The notes under the pieces were generated by a model. It was not told the origin of the DNA. It worked only from the letters and a program-made list of their open reading frames with translations, and made no database searches. The translations under genes were made by a program, and so were the position numbers. Positions 15,362 through 24,532 of a DNA stretch of 64,000 bases are shown piece after piece. This DNA is from an uncultured Peptococcaceae bacterium (lineage in GTDB: Bacteria > Bacillota > Peptococcia > Peptococcales > Peptococcaceae), in the NCBI GenBank assembly GCA_900552455.1, contig URZX01000009.1, positions 22,227 through 86,226 of the forward strand, written 5' to 3'. How positions within the stretch are numbered: position 1 is the stretch's first letter; each line of letters begins with the position of its first letter.

Positions 15362-17338
15362 ATGGCAGATTTTGAATTGGTGGCGCCGTTTCAGCCGACG
15401 GGCGATCAGCCGGAGGCGATCGAGGCGCTTTTTGAAGGATTGAATCTGGGCTACCATCGGCAGACGCTCTTGGGCGTGACAGGCAGCGGCAAAACGTTCA
15501 CGATGGCGAATCTGATCGCCAAGGCGAATCGGCCGGCGCTGATCTTTGAGCCGAACAAAACGCTGGCGGCGCAGCTTTACAGTGAGTTCAAGGCGTTTTT
15601 CCCGAACAACGCTGTGGAATATTTTGTCAGCTATTACGATTATTACCAGCCGGAGGCGTATGTCGCCTCGACGGATACTTACATTGAAAAGGATGCGCAG
15701 ATCAACGAAACGATCGAAAAACTGCGCCACTCGGCGACGGCGTCGCTTCTGGAGCGTCGCGATGTCATCATCATCGCGTCGGTCAGCTGCATTTATGGCC
15801 TGGGTTCGCCGGAGTTCTACAAAAACGAGGTGCTGAACCTGCGTCCTGGCCAGGAGGTGGAGCGCGACGATGTGCTGCGCAAACTGATCGAGATCCAGTA
15901 CGAGCGCAATGACGTCGATTTTAAGCGCGGCACGTTTCGTGTGCGCGGCGATTGTGTCGAGGTTATGCCGGCGTCGTCGAGCGAGTGCGGGATCCGCATC
16001 GAATTTTTCGGCGACGAGGTAGATCGCATCGCAGAATTTGACTATCTCACTGGCAAGATCATCGGCGAGCGCTCGCATGTGGCAATCTATCCGAATACCC
16101 ACTATGTCACCGATCCGGAATATCTCGACACGGCGATCGCCAACATCGAGCAGGAGCTGGAAGAGCGCCTGGCCGAATTCAAGGCGGAAGGCAAGCTTTT
16201 AGAAGCGCAGCGTCTGGAGCAGCGCACGCGCTACGATCTGGAAATGCTGCGCGAGGTGGGCTATTGCTCCGGCGTTGAAAACTACGCGCGTCCGCTTTCC
16301 GGCCGTGCGCCAGGCAGCACGCCAGACACGCTCCTGGATTTCTTCCCGCCGGATTTCATCACCTTCATCGACGAGAGCCATGTGGCGGTGCCACAGATCG
16401 GCGGCATGTTCGCTGGCGACCGCTCGCGCAAGGAAAATCTCGTTGAGCATGGTTTTCGTCTGCCATCGGCGCTGGACAACCGTCCGCTCCACTTTGAAGA
16501 ATTTGAGGAGAAGGTGCACCAAACGATCTATGTGTCGGCAACGCCAGGCGATTATGAGCTCCAGCACAGCCAGCAGGTTGTGGAGCAGATCATCCGTCCA
16601 ACGGGGCTCTTGGATCCGACCATCGAGATCCATCCGATCGCTGGACAGATCGACGATCTCATCGATCGTGTGCGTGGGCGCATTGTGCGCGACGAGCGTG
16701 TGCTCGTGACAACGCTGACCAAGCGCATGGCGGAAGATCTCACAGATTATCTGGTGAACGCAGGCATCGCTGCGCGCTATCTGCATTCTGAGATCAAGGC
16801 GCTGGAGCGTATGGAGATCTTGCGCGATCTGCGTCTCGGCGAATTTGACGTGCTCGTGGGCATCAATCTGCTGCGCGAAGGGCTCGACTTGCCGGAGGTT
16901 TCTCTCGTGGCGATCATTGACGCCGACAAGGAAGGATTTCTGCGCAGCGAGCGCTCGATGATCCAGACCGTCGGTCGCGCTGCCCGCAATGCGCATGGCG
17001 AGGTCATCATGTACGCCGATGTGATCACTGGCAGTATGCAGCGCACCATCGATGAAACGGCACGCCGTCGCGGTATTCAGCAGGCGTACAACGAGGCGCA
17101 CGGTATCGTGCCGCAGACGGTACGCAAGGATGTGCGCGAGGATATCTCGCCGCTCAAAGCCGTGGCCGAAGAATCGCCGCAATATCTCACGCGCGATGTG
17201 CCAGCCGACGCCAAGGGCCGCAAGCAGCATCTGATGCTGCTGGAAAAGGCCATGAAGGATGCCGCCAAGAATCTCGAGTTCGAGATCGCAGCAGAGCTGC
17301 GTGATGAGATCCGTCGTATTGAAGCAATGGACAAATAA
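15362..17338 (+). CDS. uvrB: Excinuclease ABC subunit UvrB
   Basis: A 658-residue UvrB, the damage-verifying helicase-like subunit of nucleotide excision repair. Visible are Walker A GVTGSGKT (about residues 36-43), the beta-hairpin region [11 protein letters not shown], the DESH box ([14 protein letters not shown]), the C-terminal helicase motifs ([24 protein letters not shown]) and a terminal UVR motif. I use ATG 15362, which sits after AGGGGTGA; a GTG nine bases earlier is the alternative. It forms an operon with uvrA, 12 bases downstream, loading at DNA lesions with UvrA. Confidence 0.96.
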   Translation: MADFELVAPFQPTGDQPEAIEALFEGLNLGYHRQTLLGVTGSGKTFTMANLIAKANRPALIFEPNKTLAAQLYSEFKAFFPNNAVEYFVSYYDYYQPEAYVASTDTYIEKDAQINETIEKLRHSATASLLERRDVIIIASVSCIYGLGSPEFYKNEVLNLRPGQEVERDDVLRKLIEIQYERNDVDFKRGTFRVRGDCVEVMPASSSECGIRIEFFGDEVDRIAEFDYLTGKIIGERSHVAIYPNTHYVTDPEYLDTAIANIEQELEERLAEFKAEGKLLEAQRLEQRTRYDLEMLREVGYCSGVENYARPLSGRAPGSTPDTLLDFFPPDFITFIDESHVAVPQIGGMFAGDRSRKENLVEHGFRLPSALDNRPLHFEEFEEKVHQTIYVSATPGDYELQHSQQVVEQIIRPTGLLDPTIEIHPIAGQIDDLIDRVRGRIVRDERVLVTTLTKRMAEDLTDYLVNAGIAARYLHSEIKALERMEILRDLRLGEFDVLVGINLLREGLDLPEVSLVAIIDADKEGFLRSERSMIQTVGRAARNAHGEVIMYADVITGSMQRTIDETARRRGIQQAYNEAHGIVPQTVRKDVREDISPLKAVAEESPQYLTRDVPADAKGRKQHLMLLEKAMKDAAKNLEFEIAAELRDEIRRIEAMDK

Positions 17339-17350
17339 CAGAGGAGAATT

Positions 17351-20179
17351 ATGGCAGAAAATACCATTCGGATCCGCGGCGCGCGGGTCCATAACCTGAA
17401 AAATATCGATCTCGACATTCCACGCGACAAGCTCGTTGTGATGACGGGCCTGTCCGGGTCGGGAAAATCGTCGCTGGCGTTTGACACCATCTACGCCGAA
17501 GGCCAGCGCCGTTATGTTGAATCTCTGTCCAGCTACGCGCGCCAGTTTTTAGGACAGATGGACAAACCAGACGTCGACGAGATCTCCGGGCTTTCGCCAG
17601 CGATCTCGATCGACCAGAAAACCACCAGCCGCAATCCGCGTTCCACCGTCGGCACCGTCACCGAAATCTACGATTATCTGCGCCTGCTTTACGCGCGCAT
17701 CGGCGTGCCGCACTGCCCAAAATGCGGCAAGGAGATCCATCAGCAGTCGATCGACCAGATGGTGGATCAGGTCATGGCGCTGGAGGCCGGCACGCGTCTG
17801 CACATTCTCGCGCCAGTCGTGCAGAATCGCAAGGGCGAGTTTAAGCAGTATTTTGAGCAGCTGCGCAAGAGTGGCTATGTGCGCGTGCGCGTTGACGGAG
17901 AAGTGCGCGATCTTTCGGAAGATATCGTGCTGAAAAAGAACAACAAGCATTATATTGAAGTCGTCGTCGACCGCATCAAACTAAAAGAGGGCGTCGAGAG
18001 CCGCCTCACCGGATCCATGCAGGCAGCGCTCGATCTCGCTGAAGGACAGGTCTGGGTGGATGCTGGCGGCGAGATGCTCCGTTTCAGCGAACATTTTGCC
18101 TGCCTCGATTGCGGCATTTCCATGCCGGAGCTCACGCCGCAGCTTTTTTCCTTCAACAATCCCCTTGGCGCCTGCGAAACCTGCAGCGGCCTTGGCGAGG
18201 TCATGAGCTTTGACCTTGATCTCATCATCCCGGATAAGAGCAAGAGCCTCAACGAGGGCGCGCTGGCGCCATGGCGTCGCGGCGCCATCTCCAACTATTA
18301 CGAGCAGCTCATGTTCAGCCTCACCGACAAGCTCGGCATCGATCGCGACACGCCGTGGAAGGATCTGCCGAAGGAGCAGCAGGACATCATCCTCTATGGC
18401 GGCGACCATCCGACAGTGAACTTTCATTACATCAATATGTTCGGCGAGGAAAAAGTTTATCGCAAAGCATACGAAGGGCTGATCCCAAATCTCGAGCGTC
18501 GTCGTGTGGAAACGCACAGCGAATCGAGCATGGAAATGCTCGAAGGCTTCATGCGCACCGATCGCTGCCCAAGCTGCAAAGGGCGTCGTCTGCGCCCAGA
18601 AGCGCTGGCTGTCACCGTCGGCGGCAAAGCCATCTGGGAAGTCTGCGATATGACCATCGTCGAAGCCCTCGATTTTTTTGAGCACATCGAGCTCACAGAG
18701 CGCCAGCTTTTCATCGGTCGACTGATCTTGAAGGAAATTTCTGAGCGCCTGCGTTTCCTGGTGAACGTCGGCCTCACTTATCTCACCCTTTCTCGCGCTG
18801 CTGGCACGCTTTCCGGCGGGGAAGCCCAGCGCATCCGTCTTGCCACACAGATCGGCAGCGGGCTGGTGGGCGTGCTCTACATTCTCGACGAGCCGTCCAT
18901 CGGGCTGCACCAGCGCGACAATGAAAAACTCATCGCCACGCTCAAGCACATGCGCGATCTCGGCAACACCGTCATCGTCGTCGAGCACGACGAAGACACC
19001 ATGCGTGCCGCCGATTTCATCGTCGATATCGGCCCGCGCGCCGGCGCTGGCGGCGGCGAAGTCGTGGCAGCCGGCACGCCGGAAGAAGTTGCCGCCTGCG
19101 AGGATTCCATCACCGGCGCCTATCTCGCCGGTCGCAAGCGCATCGCCGTTCCGGAAACGCGTCGGCCGATCGACAAGAAACGCATGCTCAAGGTTGTCGG
19201 TGCGCGGGAAAACAATCTTAAAAATCTCACCGTCAGCTTTCCACTCGGCGTGCTGACCTGCGTCACCGGCGTCAGCGGCAGCGGCAAGAGTACCCTCGTC
19301 AACGAGATCCTCTACAAAGGCCTCGCGCGTCAGATCTATCCACAGTATAAGGGCGTTCCCGGCAAGCATCGCGCCATTGAAGGCGCAGATCAGATCGACA
19401 AGATCATCAACATCGACCAAAGCCCGATCGGTCGCACCCCGCGCTCCAATCCAGCCACCTACACCGGTGCCTTCGACCAGATCCGCGCGCTTTTCGCCAA
19501 GACCAAGGAAGCGCAGCTGCGCGGCTACAAAGCCGGACGCTTCTCCTTCAACGTCAAGGGCGGACGCTGCGAAGCCTGCAAGGGCGACGGCATCATCAAG
19601 ATCGAGATGCATTTCCTGCCCGATGTCTACGCACCGTGTGAAGTCTGCAAAGGCAAGCGTTATAACCGCGAAACCCTCGAAGTCACCTATCGCGGCAAAA
19701 ATATTTCTGAGGTGCTCGATATGACCGTCGACGAAGCCGTCGAATTTTTCGAGAATATCCCAGCTGTCTACAATAAGATCAAAACCATCCAGGACGTCGG
19801 TCTCGGCTACATCAAACTCGGCCAGCCAGCCACGACGCTTTCCGGCGGTGAGGCGCAGCGCGTCAAACTCGCCACCGAGCTTTCCAAGCGTCCGACCGGC
19901 AAAACCCTCTACCTCCTCGACGAACCAACCACCGGCCTGCACACCGAGGACATCGCCAGCTTGCTGCAGGTGCTCGGTCGCCTCGTCGATAACGGCGAGA
20001 GCATGATCATCATCGAGCACAACCTCGACGTCATCAAATGCGCCGATTACATCGTCGATCTCGGCCCAGAAGGTGGTAGTGGCGGCGGGCGCGTCGTCGC
20101 AACCGGCACACCGGAAGACATCGCCGCCAGCCCGGATTCCTACACAGGCCAGTTCCTGAAACCCCTGTTGGCACGGTAA
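17351..20179 (+). CDS. uvrA: Excinuclease ABC subunit UvrA
   Basis: A 942-residue UvrA, the ABC-type ATPase that finds bulky DNA lesions. Two nucleotide-binding halves are visible: Walker [15 protein letters not shown] near residue 32 and [15 protein letters not shown] near 640. Each half has a signature motif (LSGGEAQRI and LSGGEAQRV). Zinc ligands appear as [13 protein letters not shown] and CETC in the first half and CEAC/CEVC around 740-765 in the second. Length is normal. GAGGAG precedes the ATG. It is translated right after uvrB. No clear U-tract terminator follows; a hairpin at 20198-20242 may end the transcript. Confidence 0.97.
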   Translation: MAENTIRIRGARVHNLKNIDLDIPRDKLVVMTGLSGSGKSSLAFDTIYAEGQRRYVESLSSYARQFLGQMDKPDVDEISGLSPAISIDQKTTSRNPRSTVGTVTEIYDYLRLLYARIGVPHCPKCGKEIHQQSIDQMVDQVMALEAGTRLHILAPVVQNRKGEFKQYFEQLRKSGYVRVRVDGEVRDLSEDIVLKKNNKHYIEVVVDRIKLKEGVESRLTGSMQAALDLAEGQVWVDAGGEMLRFSEHFACLDCGISMPELTPQLFSFNNPLGACETCSGLGEVMSFDLDLIIPDKSKSLNEGALAPWRRGAISNYYEQLMFSLTDKLGIDRDTPWKDLPKEQQDIILYGGDHPTVNFHYINMFGEEKVYRKAYEGLIPNLERRRVETHSESSMEMLEGFMRTDRCPSCKGRRLRPEALAVTVGGKAIWEVCDMTIVEALDFFEHIELTERQLFIGRLILKEISERLRFLVNVGLTYLTLSRAAGTLSGGEAQRIRLATQIGSGLVGVLYILDEPSIGLHQRDNEKLIATLKHMRDLGNTVIVVEHDEDTMRAADFIVDIGPRAGAGGGEVVAAGTPEEVAACEDSITGAYLAGRKRIAVPETRRPIDKKRMLKVVGARENNLKNLTVSFPLGVLTCVTGVSGSGKSTLVNEILYKGLARQIYPQYKGVPGKHRAIEGADQIDKIINIDQSPIGRTPRSNPATYTGAFDQIRALFAKTKEAQLRGYKAGRFSFNVKGGRCEACKGDGIIKIEMHFLPDVYAPCEVCKGKRYNRETLEVTYRGKNISEVLDMTVDEAVEFFENIPAVYNKIKTIQDVGLGYIKLGQPATTLSGGEAQRVKLATELSKRPTGKTLYLLDEPTTGLHTEDIASLLQVLGRLVDNGESMIIIEHNLDVIKCADYIVDLGPEGGSGGGRVVATGTPEDIAASPDSYTGQFLKPLLAR

Positions 20180-20197
20180 AATGTGGGGAAATAATGA

Positions 20198-20242
20198 AAT
20201 GTAGCTAGGAATACGATGAAACAGTCGTATAATTACTACATT
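20198..20242. other. Interrupted long hairpin after uvrA
   Basis: AATGTAG/CTACATT and ATACGA/TCGTAT nest around an 8-base loop with an internal loop between them. No U-tract follows, so it is either a poor terminator of uvrBA or a structure in an AT-rich promoter region of the next gene. Confidence 0.4.
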
Positions 20243-20330
20243 CCACACCTTTATAGGTTATAATAAAAATACTCATACAATACTTTCCTACTTTTTATAT
20301 CAATATTGCAGTTGAAAGGAGGCCTTTGTG

Positions 20331-20765
20331 ATGGCTATTCGTGCTGCGTTATTAGAGCCAGCGAGAAGCTGCTCTGCACATCTTGATGAACTGATCAAGA
20401 AACTTCGCGAGATCAAAGTCAGCGGTTGTCTCAATATCTTCTCCTATTCTTCAGGACAGAATGAGATCAATCGTGAAGCAGGCGCCGAAGTGCGCGCCCT
20501 GCTCGATCAGGCGACTGCCGATTTCGATGAGTTCCAGAAAGGGCTCGAAGAGGACAAAGAATGGCATGAATGCTTCAGCAATCCTGCATTCTATGAACGC
20601 TCCATTGCGATCATCGGTGAGCGTTTGCATGCTGTGGATCTGTCCAAGCATATCCTCTCGATCATCACTCAGCTGGAAAACATCAGCAACAATATGAATG
20701 GCACGTTGAAGACCTTCGTGGAATTCTCCTGCGTGGATGGTCCGATCGATCCGATCCGTAAGTGA
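20331..20765 (+). CDS. Hypothetical protein, mostly helical
   Basis: A 144-residue soluble protein that I do not recognise. It is predicted to be largely alpha-helical: ARSCSAHLDELIKKLREIK, a REAGAEVRALLDQATADFDEFQ helix and a SIIGERLHAVDLSKHILSII-like helix are amphipathic. It has no signal peptide or membrane segment. AAAGGAGG sits 8 bases before ATG 20331 (GTG 20328 is possible), so it looks genuinely translated. Length and helical heptads suggest a coiled-coil or bundle protein. It sits between uvrA and the tRNA genes in AT-richer surroundings. No function is claimed. Confidence 0.7.
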   Translation: MAIRAALLEPARSCSAHLDELIKKLREIKVSGCLNIFSYSSGQNEINREAGAEVRALLDQATADFDEFQKGLEEDKEWHECFSNPAFYERSIAIIGERLHAVDLSKHILSIITQLENISNNMNGTLKTFVEFSCVDGPIDPIRK

Positions 20766-20806
20766 CCACCGCGTGCCAACGTATACATCGGCATGGCAAT
20801 TCCTGG

Positions 20807-20835
20807 TTGACATGTCATGAAACCACCTTTATAAT
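20807..20835 (+). promoter_or_regulatory. Consensus promoter of tRNA-Ser(TGA)
   Basis: Perfect TTGACA (20807-20812), 17-base spacer, perfect TATAAT (20830-20835), 14 bases before the tRNA. Confidence 0.92.
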
Positions 20836-20849
20836 TAAAGGTGCTTTCT

Positions 20850-20936
20850 GGAGGGGTGTCCGAGCGGTTTAAGGAGGCGGTCTTGAAAACCGTTGAATCT
20901 TTGCGGGTTCCGTGGGTTCGAATCCCACCTCCTCCG
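20850..20936 (+). tRNA. tRNA-Ser (anticodon TGA)
   Basis: An 87-base class II tRNA. The acceptor GGAGGGG pairs with CTCCTCC, the anticodon loop CTTGAAA reads TGA, there is a long variable arm, and the T-arm is GTGGG-TTCGAAT-CCCAC. The discriminator is G, as in serine tRNAs, and CCA is not encoded. Confidence 0.95.
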
Positions 20937-20960
20937 TTGTAAAAAATGTGAAAAAATCGC

Positions 20961-20989
20961 TTGACAGAATCGTTATGACACTCTATAAT
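20961..20989 (+). promoter_or_regulatory. Consensus promoter of the second tRNA unit
   Basis: Perfect TTGACA (20961-20966), 17-base spacer, perfect TATAAT (20984-20989). Confidence 0.92.
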
Positions 20990-21006
20990 AGATTCTGTTG
21001 TGGCGA

Positions 21007-21093
21007 GGAGAGATGACCGAGAGGCCGAAGGTGCTCCCCTGCTAAGGGAGTATACGGGGAACCGTATCGGGGGTTCGAATCCCCCTCTCTCCG
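21007..21093 (+). tRNA. tRNA-Ser (anticodon GCT)
   Basis: An 87-base class II tRNA. The acceptor GGAGAGA pairs with TCTCTCC, the anticodon GCT lies in CTGCTAA, a long variable arm is present, the T-arm is GGGGG-TTCGAAT-CCCCC and the discriminator is G. CCA is not encoded. Confidence 0.95.
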
Positions 21094-21099
21094 TGATAT

Positions 21100-21173
21100 G
21101 CGCTGTTAGCTCAGCTGGATAGAGCGTTTGGCTACGGACCAAAAGGTCAGGGGTTCGAATCCCTTACAGCGCG
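21100..21173 (+). tRNA. tRNA-Arg (anticodon ACG)
   Basis: A 74-base tRNA. The acceptor GCGCTGT pairs with ACAGCGC, the anticodon loop CTACGGA reads ACG, and the discriminator is G. It starts six bases after tRNA-Ser(GCT), so the two are co-transcribed. CCA is not encoded. Confidence 0.95.
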
Positions 21174-21178
21174 GTCAT

Positions 21179-21209
21179 AGACCTGAGGAATTTGCCTCAG
21201 GTCTTTTTA
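21179..21209 (+). terminator. Terminator of the tRNA operon
   Basis: AGACCTGAGG pairs with CCTCAGGTCT (10 bp) and TTTTT follows. Confidence 0.92.
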
Positions 21210-21240
21210 TTTGCTTTTGGAAAAGAAGGGAAGATCCATC

Positions 21241-21714
21241 ATGGCTTATTACAAGAGCGCGCACTGCGTCATCGAAGGCGCAGTCGAGATTGGCGCAGAC
21301 GCCAGCATCTGGCACTACGCCGTTGTGCGCGGCGACGAAGACCGCATCACCATCGGCGCGCGCACAAATGTGCAGGACGGTGCCGTGCTCCACGTCGACG
21401 AAGGCTGGCCGCTTTCCATCGGCAGCGGTGTCACCATCGGCCATCGCGCCGTCGTCCACGGCTGCACCATCGAGGACGACGTTCTCATCGGCATGGGCGC
21501 CATCGTCATGAATGGCGCAAAGATCGGCCACGGCAGCACCATCGCAGCCGGCGCCGTCGTCCCTGGCGGCGCAGAGATCCCCCCAGATTCCCTCGTCATC
21601 GGCGTGCCAGGAAAAGTCCGCGCCAGCGTCCGCCCCGAGCAGCGCCAGTCGACAGTGGAAAACGCCCAGCGCTACGTCGCCCTGGCAGAAAAGCACCTTG
21701 AGCGGGTGGAGTGA
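21241..21714 (+). CDS. Gamma-carbonic anhydrase family protein
   Basis: A 157-residue left-handed beta-helix protein of the gamma-carbonic anhydrase/YrdA/PaaY type. Hexapeptide repeats run through residues 10-130, for example IEGAVEIGADASIW and IGHRAVVHGCTIEDDVLIGMGAIV. The three zinc histidines of the family fit the ones in VLHVDEG and GHRAVVHGC. Members hydrate CO2, but many are thioesterases or of unknown role. The ATG at 21241 follows AAGGGAAG. It lies just after the tRNA terminator. A beta-class carbonic anhydrase is encoded at 47448. Confidence 0.9.
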   Translation: MAYYKSAHCVIEGAVEIGADASIWHYAVVRGDEDRITIGARTNVQDGAVLHVDEGWPLSIGSGVTIGHRAVVHGCTIEDDVLIGMGAIVMNGAKIGHGSTIAAGAVVPGGAEIPPDSLVIGVPGKVRASVRPEQRQSTVENAQRYVALAEKHLERVE

Positions 21715-21797
21715 GCCATCAACAAGAAGACAGGGCCACGTTTTCTAAAATGATTCGCTCAGCGTGTGTTTCATCATGACCTTGATTGTGATGGAGC

Positions 21798-21816
21798 AGG
21801 CGCTGGGCGCTTTTTT
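21798..21816 (+). terminator. Terminator after the gamma-carbonic anhydrase gene
   Basis: AGGCGC and GCGCTT (6 bp, one G-U) around TGG, followed by a T-run. Confidence 0.6.
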
Positions 21817-21871
21817 ATTTTTGGTGTGCTGTTTTGGAGGGTGGGAAAAGTGTTTCGAATAGTTTCCTGCT

Positions 21872-21900
21872 TTGTATTCTGCGAACAAATGAAATATAAT
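21872..21900 (+). promoter_or_regulatory. Promoter of the Bce-like regulator gene
   Basis: TTGTAT at 21872-21877 and perfect TATAAT at 21895-21900 with 17 bases between. Confidence 0.65.
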
Positions 21901-21961
21901 GAAGGCATCGTGGTTGACTGACGAGAAAACAAAGTACTTACAAAGGGAGTGTGGCGCGCAG

Positions 21962-22624
21962 ATGAAGATCTTTATCATCGAGGATGAAGCGGCTATTCGC
22001 GAGGAGTTGGAGCGGCTTTTGCAAAAATATGGGTATGAATGCATGAGTTCGGACAATTTTCAGGCCATTAGCGAGAAGGCGCTTCGCGCGGAAGCGGATT
22101 TGATTTTGCTGGACATCAATCTTCCCTACCAGGATGGATTCCAGGTGTGCCGGGCGATCCGTCAAAAATCGAACGTGCCCATCATCATTCTGACCAGCCG
22201 CGCTACGGATTTTGATGAACTGCTAGGATTAAACATTGGGGCGGATGATTTTATCACCAAGCCTTATAATGGGCAGGTGCTCCTTGCGCGCATTCAAAAA
22301 GTGCTGGCGCGAACGTATGAGGTGCAAGCTAACACGCTGCTGGTGCACGAGGGCTTGACGCTCAATCTTTTGCGGGCCACGATCAGCCATGAGGGTAAAG
22401 AGCTGGATTTGACGAAAAATGAGCTGGGCATTTTGCGGTTGCTTATGTTGAACAAGGGGAACATCATTCCACGAGATGCTATTATTGACGAGCTGTGGCA
22501 GAGCGAAGCATTTATCGACGAGAACACGCTCAACGTCAACATTGTCCGGCTGCGCAAAAAGCTGGCGGAGATTGGCCTGCCGGATTATTTGGTAACCAAA
22601 CGCGGCATGGGGTATTATGTATGA
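21962..22624 (+). CDS. OmpR-family response regulator (BceR-like)
   Basis: A 220-residue response regulator. The receiver domain starts MKIFIIEDEA with the phospho-acceptor aspartate at 51 (LILLDINLP) and the conserved lysine in TKPYNG. The winged-helix domain spans about residues 125-218 (LTKNELGILRLLMLN, then NTLNVNIVRLRKKL). The start at 21962 follows AAAGGGAG. Its stop overlaps the histidine kinase start (ATGA). With the neighbouring ABC genes it forms a BceRS-BceAB-type module, which senses cell-wall-active peptides via transporter flux and induces the ABC genes. That role is by family and context. Confidence 0.92.
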   Translation: MKIFIIEDEAAIREELERLLQKYGYECMSSDNFQAISEKALRAEADLILLDINLPYQDGFQVCRAIRQKSNVPIIILTSRATDFDELLGLNIGADDFITKPYNGQVLLARIQKVLARTYEVQANTLLVHEGLTLNLLRATISHEGKELDLTKNELGILRLLMLNKGNIIPRDAIIDELWQSEAFIDENTLNVNIVRLRKKLAEIGLPDYLVTKRGMGYYV

Positions 22625-23637
22625 AGTGGATGGAATATGTGATCGACCACATGGTGGCGATCGGTTGTTTTGTGGCGTCTGAGGGACTATTGATCGGGCT
22701 GCTGTGGCTCTTGGAGATTCCGGCGGTTTTCCTTGCCTTTGCAGCAGCCATTCCAGCGATGTTCTTTTTGGCAGCGCTGGTTTGGGATTTTCGGCGCCGG
22801 CGCAGCTACTATAACAGGCTGCTGTGTTTGCTGGCGCAGCTGGACGAGAAAACCTTGCTTGCGGAAATTGCGGAGCGTCCAAGCTTTTTGGATGCGCGGA
22901 TTATTTCGGATATCCTGCGGCAGAACGATAAATATCTGAACGATCAGATAGCGGAGATGCAGAAACAAACCCGGGATTATCGCGATTTTATCGATACCTG
23001 GGTTCACGAGATCAAAACGCCCATCACCTCAGCCCGGCTGATCGTGGAGAATGAAAAAAATCTCACAACTCTGAAGATCGACGATGAGCTTCGCAAAATT
23101 GACGCGCTGGTGGAGCTGGCGCTCTACTATGCGCGCAGCGGTGATGTGGAAAAGGATTTCAAAGTGGAGCCGACCACTATGCAAGCCCTCGTTGGCGCAG
23201 CGCTGAAAACTTATTCCAAAGCGATCATCCAGGCGGGCGGACAGATCCGCATGGAAGGGCTGGAAGTGGCGGTCTGCGCTGACAGTAAAAGCTGCGCCTT
23301 TGTGATTGGCCAGATCATCTCGAATGCGATCAAATACCGGCAGGAAAATTTCTGTCTCACCTTCACCGTCGGGATGGAGAAAAACGGCGTGCTTTTGAAT
23401 ATCCACGACAACGGGATCGGCATCGATGCGGCGGATCTGGCGCGCGTTTTTGACAAAGGCTTTACCGGCGAAAATGGCCGCCGCTTTCCAAAATCCACCG
23501 GGATTGGGCTCTATCTCTGCAAACGGCTGTGTAGCAAGATGAACATGGACATCGCCATCAAGAGCCAGAAGGGGCAGGGGACGACGGTTGTTTTGTATTT
23601 TCCAACAGAAAGTTTGCTGAAAGGAGCGGGTGTGTGA
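22621..23637 (+). CDS. Intramembrane-sensing histidine kinase (BceS-like)
   Basis: A 338-residue sensor kinase. Two transmembrane helices (about residues 8-53) have almost no extracytoplasmic loop, the hallmark of BceS-type kinases that sense through the partner ABC permease. The phospho-acceptor histidine is H129 in DTWVHEIKTPITSARL. The ATPase domain has ISNAIKYR (N box), DNGIGID and STGIGLYLCKRL (G2). It overlaps the response regulator by four bases. Its last codons form one arm of the terminator that separates it from the ABC genes. Confidence 0.93.
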   Translation: MKWMEYVIDHMVAIGCFVASEGLLIGLLWLLEIPAVFLAFAAAIPAMFFLAALVWDFRRRRSYYNRLLCLLAQLDEKTLLAEIAERPSFLDARIISDILRQNDKYLNDQIAEMQKQTRDYRDFIDTWVHEIKTPITSARLIVENEKNLTTLKIDDELRKIDALVELALYYARSGDVEKDFKVEPTTMQALVGAALKTYSKAIIQAGGQIRMEGLEVAVCADSKSCAFVIGQIISNAIKYRQENFCLTFTVGMEKNGVLLNIHDNGIGIDAADLARVFDKGFTGENGRRFPKSTGIGLYLCKRLCSKMNMDIAIKSQKGQGTTVVLYFPTESLLKGAGV

Positions 23638-23648
23638 CCCGCTTTTTT
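23625..23648 (+). terminator. Terminator overlapping the end of the kinase gene
   Basis: AGCGGGT and ACCCGCT form a 7-bp stem around GTGTG, followed by six T residues. The stop codon lies inside the hairpin. Confidence 0.75.
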
Positions 23649-23652
23649 CGAT

Positions 23653-23670
23653 CCTTACATTTTGGTAAGG
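23653..23670. promoter_or_regulatory. Inverted repeat upstream of the ABC genes, candidate BceR-like site
   Basis: CCTTAC-ATTTTG-GTAAGG, an inverted repeat with a 6-base centre, about 90 bases before the ATPase gene. Bce-type regulators bind inverted repeats of this size upstream of their ABC operons; the assignment is by position and form. Confidence 0.5.
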
Positions 23671-23761
23671 GAAACGTAATTTAACTTCATGGCACGCTGG
23701 CTGGGGATGTGATAGGGTAAAGGTGTAAAGAAAAATATCTTGCGGAAAGGAGTTGACCCTG

Positions 23762-24532
23762 ATGAACGACATCATTTTGCAGCTGGAGGACGTTCAAAAA
23801 TATTACGGCAACAAGGGCGGCCTGACAAAAGCCCTGGATCACATTTCCTTCACCGTCAACAAAAGCGAATTTCTAGGGATTATGGGGCCGTCGGGATCTG
23901 GCAAAACCACTCTGCTGAACTGCATTTCTACCATCGACACGGTGACCAGCGGCCATATCTTTGTCGAAGGGCAGGACATTACAGAACTGCGCGGCGGGAA
24001 ATTGGCGGATTTTCGCGACCGGAAGCTGGGCTTCATTTTTCAGGATTTTAACCTGCTGGATACCTTGACGGCTGATGAAAATATTTCTCTGGCGCTGTCC
24101 ATCGCCGGCGTTAAGCCGACAGAGATTAGGCAACGCGTGCAGCGAATCGCTGAGACGCTGAACATTTCGGACGTGTTGGAGAAATATCCGTATCAGATGT
24201 CGGGTGGCCAGCAGCAACGGGTCGCAGCGGCCCGCGCCATGGTCACGAATCCTGCCATCGTATTGGCGGACGAACCGACGGGCGCTTTGGATTCCAATTC
24301 TTCGCGCGTGCTGTTGACCCTGCTGACAGAATTGAATGCGCGCCTTTCTGCGACGATCCTGATGGTGACCCACGATGCGTTCTCCGCCAGCTACTGCCGC
24401 CGCATTCTTTTTATCAAGGACGGGACGATCTTTCACGAGCTGGCGCGCGGCACAGACAGTCGGAAGGAGTTTTTCGCCAAGATATTGGAAGTGGTGTCGG
24501 TGCTGGGAGGTGAGCAGAATGACCGCCTTTAA
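23762..24532 (+). CDS. Bce-type ABC transporter ATP-binding protein
   Basis: A 256-residue ABC ATPase of the MacB/BceA type. Walker A is GPSGSGKTT (about residues 44-52), the Q-loop FQDFNLLDTL, the signature MSGGQQQRVAAARAM, Walker B IVLADEPTGALDS and the H-loop VTHD. The ATG at 23762 has AAAGGAG nine bases upstream; the TTG at 23753 is too close. Partners the FtsX-like permease, whose start it overlaps by 14 bases. Expected role: detoxifying or sensing cell-wall-active peptides such as bacitracin-like compounds. Confidence 0.94.
   Translation: MNDIILQLEDVQKYYGNKGGLTKALDHISFTVNKSEFLGIMGPSGSGKTTLLNCISTIDTVTSGHIFVEGQDITELRGGKLADFRDRKLGFIFQDFNLLDTLTADENISLALSIAGVKPTEIRQRVQRIAETLNISDVLEKYPYQMSGGQQQRVAAARAMVTNPAIVLADEPTGALDSNSSRVLLTLLTELNARLSATILMVTHDAFSASYCRRILFIKDGTIFHELARGTDSRKEFFAKILEVVSVLGGEQNDRL

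Noticed and set aside
15330..15362. GAAC half-site near uvrB as a LexA/SOS box
   Set aside because: Only one half (CGAAC) is present; the second half of the Gram-positive consensus is missing.
17981..20248. 755-codon minus-strand open frame antisense to uvrA
   Set aside because: Shadow of the uvrA coding strand; no homology or start signal.
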